Shown one piece after another: positions 14,999 through 23,294 of a DNA stretch of 48,680 nucleotides (the first letter of the stretch is position 1; every line of letters begins with the position of its first letter). The notes below the pieces were generated by a model. The model saw only the letters and a program-made list of their open reading frames with translations, had not been told where the DNA came from and did not search any database. Source of the stretch: UBA940 sp045613745. GTDB lineage: Bacteria > Bacteroidota > Bacteroidia > Bacteroidales > Rikenellaceae. Both the position numbers and the translations under genes were made by a program. The stretch spans positions 1 through 48,680 of the forward strand of contig JAZLBP010000005.1 in assembly GCA_045613745.1 (NCBI GenBank). Reading direction: 5' to 3'.

Positions 14999-15922
14999 CT
15001 ATTTGTTAACTTGGAATTTTGTAATGCCGTCGCGCAGATAACCCACAGCTTGACGTGCGGCAGCCAGACCTGCATTGATGTTGGCCTCGGCAGTCTCGGC
15101 ACCCATCTTCTTGGGAGTTCCGAATACGCGTTTGCCAAACTTTTCGCCCAGTTCGGCTTGCGAATCGGCAGCCACGTCGGTTGCGTATTTCAAATCCTCG
15201 CGCTCGGTGAGAATCTGCATCAGACCAGCCTCGTCAATCACCTCTTTGCGTGCGGTGTTGATGATGGTTGCGCCTTTGGGCATTTTGCTCAGCAACTCAT
15301 AGCCGATGCTACCCTTGGTTTGGGGTGTTGCGGGGATGTGAATCGACACATAGTCGGCAGTCGAGTACAACTCCTCAACACTATCAACCTTGCGCACGCC
15401 CTCGGCCTCGAAGTAAGCCGCGTCGGTGATGAAGGGGTCAAAGGCCGAAACCTCCATACCCAGAGCCTTGCCGCAAGCGCCTACCAGACGACCTACGTTG
15501 CCATAGGCGTGAATGCCCAAACGTTTGCCTTTCAGCTCGGTTCCTGTGCCGGGGGTGTATTGATTGCGAGCCATCATAATCATCATACCGATAGCCAGCT
15601 CGGCCACGGCGTTTGAGTTTTGGCCGGGTGTATTCATTACCACGATCCCGCGAGCTGTGCAAGCTGCCAAATCCACGTTGTCGTAACCTGCACCTGCGCG
15701 AACCACGATTTTGAGATTCTTGGCTGCATCAACCACCTCGGGGGTAACCTTGTCACTGCGGATGATAAGTCCGTCGGCGTCGGCCACAGCCTCCAAGAGT
15801 TGTGTTTTGTCGGTGTATTTTTCGAGCAGCGCAAGTTCGTAACCTGCCTCTGCAACTATTTGTGTGATACCCTCAATCGCCTTGCGAGCAAAGGGTTTCT
15901 CGGTTGCTACCAGAATTTTCAT
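14999..15922 (-). CDS. serA: D-3-phosphoglycerate dehydrogenase
   Basis: This 307-residue D-isomer-specific 2-hydroxyacid dehydrogenase catalyses the first step of serine synthesis. Visible are the substrate-binding segment VVRAGAGYDNVDL, the NAD-binding LGIHAYGNVGRLVG, the HIPATPQTKGSIG segment and INTARKEVIDE (catalytic-domain Arg-Glu). The canonical His appears replaced or displaced (VFGTPKKMGAETAEANIN; ordinarily TPHxGxxT), so the acid/base residue here is Lys or elsewhere, as is common in Bacteroidetes members. It lacks the C-terminal ACT domain, so serine feedback through that domain is unlikely. It lies 9 nt after serC. Confidence 0.88.
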   Translation of the reverse strand: MKILVATEKPFARKAIEGITQIVAEAGYELALLEKYTDKTQLLEAVADADGLIIRSDKVTPEVVDAAKNLKIVVRAGAGYDNVDLAACTARGIVVMNTPGQNSNAVAELAIGMMIMMARNQYTPGTGTELKGKRLGIHAYGNVGRLVGACGKALGMEVSAFDPFITDAAYFEAEGVRKVDSVEELYSTADYVSIHIPATPQTKGSIGYELLSKMPKGATIINTARKEVIDEAGLMQILTEREDLKYATDVAADSQAELGEKFGKRVFGTPKKMGAETAEANINAGLAAARQAVGYLRDGITKFQVNK

Positions 15923-15931
15923 AACTACTCA

Positions 15932-17005
15932 CTATTTTACGTTAGCAGCCTCGAATTCCTCCATGCAAGCCACCAGAGCCTTTACACTCTCGATGGGCAG
16001 TGCATTGTAGCACGATGCGCGGAAGCCACCCACCAAGCGGTGGCCTTTGATTCCGACCATACCTTTCGATTTGGCAAATGCAAAGAACGGCTCTGCCAGC
16101 TCCTCGTAACCCTCCTCCATAACGAAACAGATGTTCATCAGCGAGCGGTCCTCTTTGGCTACTGTGCCGCGGAAGATTTTGCTGCGGTCGATTGCGTCGT
16201 AGAGCAGGCCTGCCTTCTCGACGTTGCGACGATAAATCTCATCGATACCACCGATGCTCTTCAACCATTTCAGGGTTTCGTTCATTACATAGATGGGGAA
16301 TACGGGAGGTGTGTTGAACATTGAGTTGTTCTCGACGTGAGTGTTTACGTTCATCATTGTGGGCAGTTCGCGAACCACCTTCTCCAACATATCGTCGCGA
16401 ATGATTACGAACGACACACCTGCGGGTGCGAGGTTCTTTTGAGCGCCACCATAAATCAGAGCATATTTGCTTACGTCAACGGGGCGGCTCATAATGTCGC
16501 TACTCATATCGGCAATCAGAGGTACGGGCGAGTCGATGTCGGTATGGTACTCGGTACCGCAGATTGTGTTGTTGGTACATATATATAGGTAGTCGATGTC
16601 GGTAGGAATCTCGTAGCCTTTGGGGATGTACGAGAATTTTTTGTCCTCGGACGATGCTACAACCTCAACCTCGCCATAGAGTTTAGCCTCTTTGATGGCT
16701 TTTTTGGTCCAAACACCAGTGTTTACATAACCCGCTTTCTTGCCGAGGAAGTTGGCGGGGATGTGGAAGAATTGTGTGCTTGCGCCACCACCGACAAAGA
16801 AAATTTTGTAGTTGTCAGGGATGTTGAGCAGCTCGCGGAACAGGGCGTTGGCGCTTGCCAATACAGCCTCGAATTCGGGAGTTCGGTGCGAGATGCTGAG
16901 TAACGACAATCCGCTGCCGTCAAGGTTCAGAATTGCCTTTGCTGCGTTTTCGAGTACCACGTCGGGAAGAATCGACGGTCCGGCGTTGAAATTGTGTTTT
17001 TTCAT
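15932..17005 (-). CDS. serC: Phosphoserine aminotransferase
   Basis: SerC transaminates 3-phosphohydroxypyruvate to phosphoserine using PLP and glutamate. The 357-residue protein shows HNFNAGPSILPDVVLE, SISHRTPEF, FVGGGASTQFF (PLP phosphate cup), DMSSDIMSRPVD and the PLP-lysine segment IYGGAQKNLAPAG. It is the first gene of the serC-serA-DUF1015 operon. serB (phosphatase) is not in the window. Normal length. Confidence 0.96.
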   Translation of the reverse strand: MKKHNFNAGPSILPDVVLENAAKAILNLDGSGLSLLSISHRTPEFEAVLASANALFRELLNIPDNYKIFFVGGGASTQFFHIPANFLGKKAGYVNTGVWTKKAIKEAKLYGEVEVVASSEDKKFSYIPKGYEIPTDIDYLYICTNNTICGTEYHTDIDSPVPLIADMSSDIMSRPVDVSKYALIYGGAQKNLAPAGVSFVIIRDDMLEKVVRELPTMMNVNTHVENNSMFNTPPVFPIYVMNETLKWLKSIGGIDEIYRRNVEKAGLLYDAIDRSKIFRGTVAKEDRSLMNICFVMEEGYEELAEPFFAFAKSKGMVGIKGHRLVGGFRASCYNALPIESVKALVACMEEFEAANVK

Positions 17006-17054
17006 AACTATTGTGTGTTTAGAAGTTTTTAGGATTTGTGTTTTCTATCAAATA

Positions 17055-17062
17055 CAAATATA
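17055..17062 (-). promoter_or_regulatory. serC promoter -7 box
   Basis: TATATTTG on the minus strand, 50 nt before the serC ATG at 17005, diverging from the yicC promoter about 90 nt away. Confidence 0.6.
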
Positions 17063-17154
17063 ATGATTTTTTGTGTGATTGTTCTGCTGTTGACAATTTT
17101 TTTCTCGATTTGTTTATTTTGCCTATTAATGCGTGTAATCTCGCCGAAAAAATG

Positions 17155-17162
17155 TATCTTTG
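17155..17162 (+). promoter_or_regulatory. yicC-operon promoter -7 box
   Basis: TATCTTTG lies 20 nt before the ATG at 17182, giving a very short leader. The 177-nt gap to serC holds only these two divergent promoters. Confidence 0.65.
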
Positions 17163-17181
17163 CATAAATTTGCTTATCCCA

Positions 17182-18051
17182 ATGATTAAATCTATGACGG
17201 GCTTCGGTAAAGCAACCCGAACCCTTGAAAACAAGAAAATAACCGTCGAGGTGCGCTCGCTTAATAGCAAACAACTCGACCTTGCAATTAAAATGCCGGG
17301 CAAGTATCGCTCGTTGGAGTATGATGTCCGCACTCTTGCCGCCAAAGGAATCGTGCGCGGAAAGGCCGAAATCGCCATCAACGTCGAGACTACCGCGGTC
17401 GAAAGTACCGCAACTGTCAATAAGGAGATGTTTGCGGCCTACTATCGCCAAATCCGTGAGGCGCAACAAGCAGCAGGCGTGGCCGACACTGCCGACATTA
17501 CCTCGGTTGTGATGCGTATGCCCGATGTTGTAAGCCAAGAGGCTGCCACAGTGTCGGAGGATGAGTGTGCTGCAATCCTCGGATGCGTGGCTGATGCCAT
17601 TGCCGAGTTCGATAATTTCCGCCAACAAGAGGGTGCTGTGCTTATTGCCGACCTGCTTGCGCGTGTCGATTTGATTGAGAACTACAAGGTAAGTGTCGAG
17701 CCCTACGAGAAGAGCCGCATCGAGACCATCCGCACCCGCATCAACGACAACCTTGCAAAGTTGGCTGCAACTCCCGACAATAATCGTTTCGAGCAAGAAC
17801 TTATCTACTATCTCGAAAAACTCGATATTACCGAGGAGAAGGTGCGCCTCAAAAACCACTGCGACTACTTCCGTGCTACCGCCGGCGAGGAGGAACAAGT
17901 GGGTCGTAAACTCGGATTCATCGCACAGGAGATGGGCCGCGAAATCAACACTATGGGTTCGAAGGCCAATAATGCCGAAATTCAGATTTTGGTCGTTAAG
18001 ATGAAAGACGAGTTGGAGAAAATCAAAGAACAGGTACTTAATATTTTGTAA
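17182..18051 (+). CDS. yicC: YicC-family endoribonuclease/stress-induced protein
   Basis: The 289-residue protein begins MIKSMTGFGKATR, the invariant YicC-family N terminus, and contains VEVRSLNSKQLDL and, near the C terminus, FIAQEMGREINTMGSKANN, the conserved second family signature. In E. coli the family is an endoribonuclease or RNase adaptor. The frame opens 48 codons earlier, but that part precedes and overlaps the promoter and has no family similarity. It is followed 3 nt later by gmk, the classic yicC-gmk neighbourhood. Confidence 0.93.
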   Translation: MIKSMTGFGKATRTLENKKITVEVRSLNSKQLDLAIKMPGKYRSLEYDVRTLAAKGIVRGKAEIAINVETTAVESTATVNKEMFAAYYRQIREAQQAAGVADTADITSVVMRMPDVVSQEAATVSEDECAAILGCVADAIAEFDNFRQQEGAVLIADLLARVDLIENYKVSVEPYEKSRIETIRTRINDNLAKLAATPDNNRFEQELIYYLEKLDITEEKVRLKNHCDYFRATAGEEEQVGRKLGFIAQEMGREINTMGSKANNAEIQILVVKMKDELEKIKEQVLNIL

Positions 18052-18054
18052 CGT

Positions 18055-18618
18055 ATGGGTAAACTTGTCATATTTTCGGCTCCCAGCGGTGCGGGCAAAA
18101 GCACCATCGTGGGCGCATTGCTCAAACAATTCCCCGAATTGGAGTTCTCAATTTCGGCCACCTCGCGTGCCCCTCGCGGTACGGAGCAACACGGCAAGGA
18201 GTATTACTTCTTGACTGCCGATGAGTTCCGCGCCAAGATTGCCAGCGACAGCTTTGTCGAGTGGGAGGAGGTCTATGCAGGCAGCTACTATGGTACCTTG
18301 CGTAGCGAGATGGATCGCATCTGGGCAAAGGACAATGTCGTTGCTTTTGATGTGGATGTTATGGGCGGTATTCGTCTCAAAGAGTTGTTTGGCGAGCAAG
18401 CCTGTTCGGTGTTTGTTATGCCCCCTTCGGTTGAGGAGTTGGAGCGCCGACTGATTGGACGCGCAACCGATGCTCCCGAGGTTATTGCCAAACGTGTGGC
18501 AAAGGCTGCAAGCGAGATTGAGAAGGCACCTGCATTCGACCACATTGTGGTGAACGACGACCTGCAAACCGCAATCAACCAAGCGGCCGACATCGTGCGT
18601 AACTTCATCAAAGGTTAG
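18055..18618 (+). CDS. gmk: Guanylate kinase
   Basis: Gmk phosphorylates GMP to GDP. The 187-residue protein has the P-loop APSGAGKST (9-17), the GMP-binding ATSRAPRGTEQHGKEYYF, and DVDVMGG. Normal length and complete. It sits 3 nt after yicC and 3 nt before nadD, so translation is probably coupled. Confidence 0.96.
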   Translation: MGKLVIFSAPSGAGKSTIVGALLKQFPELEFSISATSRAPRGTEQHGKEYYFLTADEFRAKIASDSFVEWEEVYAGSYYGTLRSEMDRIWAKDNVVAFDVDVMGGIRLKELFGEQACSVFVMPPSVEELERRLIGRATDAPEVIAKRVAKAASEIEKAPAFDHIVVNDDLQTAINQAADIVRNFIKG

Positions 18619-18621
18619 AGT

Positions 18622-19218
18622 ATGGGCAAACAACGAGTCGCACTCTACTTCGGGTCGTTCAATCCGATTCACAACGGCCACATAGCCATTGCCGAGCACG
18701 TTGTGGAGCAGGGGTTGTGCGATATGCTGGTGATGATTGTCTCGCCGCAGAATCCGCTCAAACAAGCCGCCGATCTTGCGCCCGACCTTGCACGCTTCGA
18801 GATGGTTGAGGCTGCGTGTGCGTCATCGAAACACCCCGTGAGGATTGTCCCCTCGGCTATCGAATTCGTGTTACCCAGGCCTTCCTACACTATCGACACC
18901 CTCAGGGCGTTGGAGCAGGAGCGTGGTGACGATATGGAGTTTTCGGTGGTTATGGGTGGCGACTTGGCCGAGCAACTTCCCCGCTGGAAGGAGTGGGAGA
19001 CTCTGCTCCAACGCTATCCGATATATATGTATCCGCGTGAGGGTGTGACTTCGATTCCCTATCCCGAAATCACAATGTTGGAGGGCGCTCCCGAGTTGCC
19101 GTTCTCGTCAACCGATGTGCGCGAGCGACTAAAAAAGGGCGAGAGTATCGACGATATGGTACCCGCCGCAGTGGCAAAATATATCGCCGACAACGGCCTG
19201 TGGAAAAAACAAGATTAA
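18622..19218 (+). CDS. nadD: Nicotinate-nucleotide adenylyltransferase
   Basis: NadD adenylates nicotinate mononucleotide in NAD synthesis. The 198-residue protein has the nucleotidyltransferase signature YFGSFNPIHNGHIAIAEH (with the HxGH motif), VVMGGDLAEQLPRW and the C-terminal ISSTDVR-like SSTDVRERLKKGESI. It is third in the yicC-gmk-nadD-DUF3109-ygiQ run, with a 3-4 nt gap on each side. Confidence 0.95.
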   Translation: MGKQRVALYFGSFNPIHNGHIAIAEHVVEQGLCDMLVMIVSPQNPLKQAADLAPDLARFEMVEAACASSKHPVRIVPSAIEFVLPRPSYTIDTLRALEQERGDDMEFSVVMGGDLAEQLPRWKEWETLLQRYPIYMYPREGVTSIPYPEITMLEGAPELPFSSTDVRERLKKGESIDDMVPAAVAKYIADNGLWKKQD

Positions 19219-19222
19219 GACA

Positions 19223-19801
19223 ATGATAGAAATTGATGATAAGATTGTCAGTGTTGATATTCTGACAACCGATTTTTTGTGTGACGTAGCCCGTTGTAAG
19301 GGTATCTGTTGCGTTGAGGGTAATGCCGGTGCTCCGCTCGAAATGGACGAGATGGATGTGTTGGAGGAACTTTATCCCATCTACGAGAAGTATATGACCC
19401 CCGAGGGTAGGGAGGCTATCGAGCGCGACGGCTTTGCTGTGGTGGATATTGATGGCGATTTGACCACTCCGCTTGTGAATGATGCCGAGTGCGCCTACTC
19501 CTACAACGAGGGTGGGGTGACGTTGTGTGCTATTGAGAAAGCATACCTTGCGGGCGAGTGCTCGTGGCGCAAACCTATTTCGTGCCACCTCTATCCTATC
19601 CGCGTGGCCAAGTTCAGCAACGGAACCTATGGCTTGAACTTCCACCGTTGGAATGTGTGTGCAAGCGCCTTTGAGTGTGGACGCAAGATGGGTGTTCCTG
19701 CCTACAAAATGCTCAAAGAGGCTATCACCCGCGCCTTTGGCGAGGAGTTCTATGCTGCACTCGAAGCGGCCGAAGAGCATATCAAATCACACAAAGAGTA
19801 A
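19223..19801 (+). CDS. DUF3109-family cysteine-rich protein
   Basis: The 192-residue protein matches the DUF3109 family. It carries ten cysteines in a YkgJ-like arrangement: Cys20, Cys25, Cys29, Cys30 (FLCDVARCKGICC), Cys90, Cys102, Cys113, Cys121, Cys146 and Cys152. Such a pattern suggests zinc or iron-sulphur binding. No signal peptide is present, so it is probably cytoplasmic. It lies between nadD (4-nt gap) and the YgiQ-type radical SAM gene (6-nt gap). The function is unknown; linkage to a radical SAM enzyme makes a metal-related role plausible but unproven. Confidence 0.85.
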   Translation: MIEIDDKIVSVDILTTDFLCDVARCKGICCVEGNAGAPLEMDEMDVLEELYPIYEKYMTPEGREAIERDGFAVVDIDGDLTTPLVNDAECAYSYNEGGVTLCAIEKAYLAGECSWRKPISCHLYPIRVAKFSNGTYGLNFHRWNVCASAFECGRKMGVPAYKMLKEAITRAFGEEFYAALEAAEEHIKSHKE

Positions 19802-19807
19802 TTGCCT

Positions 19808-21655
19808 ATGGGATGGCTTCCGACTACCGCAAAAGAGGTTAAGGCTCTGGGCTGGGATTACATCGACGTAATCCTTATCTCGGGCGATGCATATATCGAC
19901 CACCCGTCGTTTGGCGTGGCGGTCATCGGCCGTACGTTGGAGGCAGCGGGCTATCGCGTTGCTGTGATTCCCCAACCCAACTGGCGCGACGATTTGCGCG
20001 ACTTCAAAAAACTCGGCGCACCACGTCTGTTCTTTGGTGTGTCGGCGGGTAGTATGGACTCGATGGTCAACCACTACACGGCCAACATCCGCCTGCGTAG
20101 TGATGATGCCTATACCCCTGGTGGTAAAGCTGGCTTCCGTCCCGACTATGCCGTTACGGTCTATTCCAAGATTCTCAAAGAGCTATATCCCAATGTGCCT
20201 GTGGTGATTGGTGGTATCGAGGCCTCGCTGCGTCGATTGACTCACTATGACTATTGGAGCAACTCGCTCAAACCTTCGGTGTTGATTGATAGTGGTGCCG
20301 ACCTGCTTATGTATGGTATGGGCGACAAGTCCATCACCGAGGTTGCCAAGGCTCTGCATAATGGATTTAATGCCAAACTATTGCGACGCCTGCGTCAGGT
20401 GGCTTTTGTTGCAGACCAAAGCTATGTCGAACGACTGCCCGAGGAGCAAACCCTGCGCCTCAACTCGTTCGAGGAGTGTGTGGCAAGCGGCCGTGCCTTT
20501 GGCGAGAATTTTAAACAGATAGAGGTTGAGTCCAACCTGCGCGAGCAGACTCGTACTATTGTCGAGGCTGTTGGCGAGAGGTATGTAGTTGTGACTCCGC
20601 CCTACACAACCCTCACGCAAGAGGAGCTCGACCGCAGTTTCGATCTTCCCTATATGCGCGCTCCGCACCCCCGTTACAACGGCAAAGGTGACATTCCTGC
20701 GTGGGAGATGATTAAAAACTCCATCAACATCCATCGCGGATGCTTTGGTGGTTGCAGTTTCTGTACAATTTCGGCCCATCAGGGCAAATTCATATCGTCG
20801 CGTAGCGAGGAGTCTATCCTGCGCGAAGTGCGACGTCTTACCGAGATGCCCTATTTCCGTGGCAATATTTCGGATATCGGAGGCCCTTCGGCAAATATGT
20901 ACCGAATGGGTGGCCGCGACACTTCGTTGTGTGCCAAGTGCCGCCGCCCGTCGTGTCTGCATCCCAAGCCGTGCCCCAACCTTATGCGCGACCATAGCCA
21001 CATCATCGAACTCTATCGCAAGATTACGGCTGTGCCGGGTGTACGCCACGCCTATATCGGAAGTGGTATCCGCTACGACCTGTTCGACGGCTCGCTCGAC
21101 TACCTGCGCGAGGTGGTGGTGAATCACACTTCTGGACGCTTGAAAGTTGCGCCCGAACACACCGAGGATCACATCCTCAAACTTATGCGTAAGCCCTCGT
21201 TCGATGGCTTTGTTAAACTCAAACGCGACTTCGAGCGTATCTGTGCCGATGCAGGATTGAAGTATCAGGTTATTCCCTATTTCATTTCGAGCCACCCGGG
21301 TTGTACCGAGCGCGATATGGCAGCCCTTGCCGCTAAAACCCGTTCGCTGGGTATGCATTTGGAGCAGGTGCAAGACCTCACACCCACACCTATGACTCTG
21401 TCGTCGGTGATGTTCCATACGGGCGAGAATCCTTATACGGGCGAAAAGCTATATGTTGCACGCAATCAGGATGATAAACGCCGCCAGAAGAGTTACTTCT
21501 TTGATGGCCCGTCGAAGTCGCCTGTACCTCAAAAACGTGGCGCGCATCAAGCCGCAAACCGCCCCTCGAATCAAGGCTCCAATCGTTCGGGTACTTACTC
21601 GTCAAACCGCTCGACAGCACGAGGTGACCGACCCTTGCGCGGCCGAAAACGATAG
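19808..21655 (+). CDS. YgiQ-family radical SAM protein
   Basis: The 615-residue protein is a YgiQ/UPF0313-type radical SAM enzyme. An N-terminal cobalamin-binding-like domain (WDYIDVILISGDAYIDHPSFG) precedes the radical SAM core with CFGGCSFC (Cys312, Cys316, Cys319), which binds the 4Fe-4S cluster. A second Cys group, LCAKCRRPSCLHPKPCP, follows within the core. The C-terminal 45 residues are a basic, low-complexity Asn/Ser/Arg/Gly tail ending RGRKR, suggesting RNA contact. A TTG six nt upstream is in frame, but ATG 19808 (MGWLPTTAKEV) fits the family. The substrate of this family is not established. Confidence 0.92.
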   Translation: MGWLPTTAKEVKALGWDYIDVILISGDAYIDHPSFGVAVIGRTLEAAGYRVAVIPQPNWRDDLRDFKKLGAPRLFFGVSAGSMDSMVNHYTANIRLRSDDAYTPGGKAGFRPDYAVTVYSKILKELYPNVPVVIGGIEASLRRLTHYDYWSNSLKPSVLIDSGADLLMYGMGDKSITEVAKALHNGFNAKLLRRLRQVAFVADQSYVERLPEEQTLRLNSFEECVASGRAFGENFKQIEVESNLREQTRTIVEAVGERYVVVTPPYTTLTQEELDRSFDLPYMRAPHPRYNGKGDIPAWEMIKNSINIHRGCFGGCSFCTISAHQGKFISSRSEESILREVRRLTEMPYFRGNISDIGGPSANMYRMGGRDTSLCAKCRRPSCLHPKPCPNLMRDHSHIIELYRKITAVPGVRHAYIGSGIRYDLFDGSLDYLREVVVNHTSGRLKVAPEHTEDHILKLMRKPSFDGFVKLKRDFERICADAGLKYQVIPYFISSHPGCTERDMAALAAKTRSLGMHLEQVQDLTPTPMTLSSVMFHTGENPYTGEKLYVARNQDDKRRQKSYFFDGPSKSPVPQKRGAHQAANRPSNQGSNRSGTYSSNRSTARGDRPLRGRKR

Positions 21656-21687
21656 TTTTGAACATTCACTAACAGTGAGTGTCAAAA
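21656..21687 (+). other. Hairpin downstream of the YgiQ-type gene
   Basis: TTTTG-A-ACATTCACT (21656-21670) pairs with AGTGAGTGT-CAAAA (21674-21687), with a 3-nt loop, one G-T pair and one bulged A. It begins at the stop codon. No long T run follows, so it is a weak terminator or an mRNA 3' end stabiliser. Confidence 0.5.
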
Positions 21688-21740
21688 AGTGATGCAATAA
21701 AAAGGTGCGCAAACAGAGCGCTACTCTCGAAAAAAATCAG

Positions 21741-21748
21741 TAATTTTA
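21741..21748 (+). promoter_or_regulatory. Possible dnaB promoter -7 box
   Basis: TAATTTTA is one base off TAnnTTTG and lies 31 nt before the dnaB ATG. No clear -33 box is visible, so this is tentative. Confidence 0.35.
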
Positions 21749-21778
21749 CCCTGTTTTTCACCTTTATTTTCAACGGAT

Positions 21779-23269
21779 ATGGCAAAATCTTCCACTCCAT
21801 ACACTCGCAATCGCGAAAAATATGACTCTATGGTTGACCCTGCGGGCAATCTGCCGCCTCAAGCGGTGGAGCTCGAAGAGGCTGTGCTCGGAGCGCTGAT
21901 GCTCGAAAAGGACAGTGTTATCGAGATTCAGGATATTCTGTCGGCCGAGGCGTTCTACAAGGACACCCACCGAATCATCTATGAGGCTATCCTCGGATTG
22001 TCGCACGACCTGCAACCTGTCGATTTGTACACCGTAACCGAGCGACTCAAACACCAACAGAACCTCTCGAAGGTGGGTGGCGCGGCGTTCCTTGCTTCGC
22101 TGACCCAAAAGGTGGGTTCGGCGGCTCACGTCGAATTCCACGCCCGAATCATCGCGCAGAAGTATATCCAACGCGAGCTTATCCGTGTTTCGACAGAGAT
22201 TCAACGCCAATCCTATGACGAGAGCCGCGACGTTACCGACCTTATTGATTTTGCCGAGGGTGAAATCTTCAAGGTGTCGGACGGACATATCAAACGCTCG
22301 ATTCAATCAGCCGACGATATTGTTCGCCGCGCTATGCTCCAAATCGAGGAGGCTGCCAAGAATGAGGGTAACTTCAACGGCGTGCCTTCGGGCTTTACGG
22401 GTATCGACCGCGTGACCCTCGGATGGCAACCCTCGGATATGATTATCATCGCGGCACGTCCTTCGATGGGTAAAACCGCATTTACGCTGACTATGGCGCG
22501 TAATATGGCCGTTGAGTTGAATGTTCCCGTAGCATTCTTTTCGTTGGAGATGAGTTCGGTGCAGCTGATGATGCGTCTGATTGTTGCCGAGAGTGGCTTG
22601 GAGTCGCAAAAAATTCGTAGCGGTAAACTGACGCCCAAAGAGTGGAAACACCTCGAAGAGTCTATCAAACCGCTGGCTGCCGCGCCGCTGTTTATCGACG
22701 ATACCCCCGCAATGTCGGTCTATGAGTTGCGCTCGAAGGTGCGTAAACTCAAAGCACACAACGATATTAAGCTTATCATCATCGACTACCTCCAACTTAT
22801 GACAGGTCCCAAGGAGTTGAAGGGTAACCGTGAGCAGGAGGTTTCGACCATCTCGCGTACGCTGAAAGCCATTGCCAAGGAGACCAATATTCCCATCATC
22901 GCGCTGTCGCAGCTGAACCGTGCTGCCGAGGTGGCGGGTGGTAACAAACGTCCCCAACTGTCGAACCTTCGTGAGTCGGGTGCGATTGAGCAGGATGCCG
23001 ACATCGTAGCATTCATCCACCGTCCCGAGTACTTCGGTATGGCCGTTGACGAGAACAATACCCCCATCACTCCTGGTCTTACGGAGTTTATCATCGCCAA
23101 GCACCGTAACGGTTCGGTTGAGACTGTCAAACTGCGCTTCCGTAAAGAGCAGGCCAAGTTTACAGACTATGACGACGACACCCCCTACGAGATGGATAGC
23201 TCGTCCATCAATGGTGTCGCTCCCGCCGGCTACGACGAGAAATATAACGACGACTACTCGCCGTTCTAA
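21779..23269 (+). CDS. dnaB: Replicative DNA helicase
   Basis: DnaB unwinds DNA at the fork. The 496-residue protein has the N-terminal helical domain (LPPQAVELEEAVLGALMLEKD), the Walker A motif ARPSMGKT (226-233), VAFFSLEMS, Walker B LIIIDYLQLM, and SQLNRAAE with LSNLRESGAIEQDAD. No intein is present, although DnaB is a frequent intein host. The C terminus is acidic and Tyr/Asp-rich (YNDDYSPF). Confidence 0.97.
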   Translation: MAKSSTPYTRNREKYDSMVDPAGNLPPQAVELEEAVLGALMLEKDSVIEIQDILSAEAFYKDTHRIIYEAILGLSHDLQPVDLYTVTERLKHQQNLSKVGGAAFLASLTQKVGSAAHVEFHARIIAQKYIQRELIRVSTEIQRQSYDESRDVTDLIDFAEGEIFKVSDGHIKRSIQSADDIVRRAMLQIEEAAKNEGNFNGVPSGFTGIDRVTLGWQPSDMIIIAARPSMGKTAFTLTMARNMAVELNVPVAFFSLEMSSVQLMMRLIVAESGLESQKIRSGKLTPKEWKHLEESIKPLAAAPLFIDDTPAMSVYELRSKVRKLKAHNDIKLIIIDYLQLMTGPKELKGNREQEVSTISRTLKAIAKETNIPIIALSQLNRAAEVAGGNKRPQLSNLRESGAIEQDADIVAFIHRPEYFGMAVDENNTPITPGLTEFIIAKHRNGSVETVKLRFRKEQAKFTDYDDDTPYEMDSSSINGVAPAGYDEKYNDDYSPF

Positions 23270-23294
23270 TCACAACCAAACATTCTGAAACATT

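Noticed and set aside
21779..23269. Intein in dnaB
   Set aside because: The helicase motifs run continuously at normal spacing.
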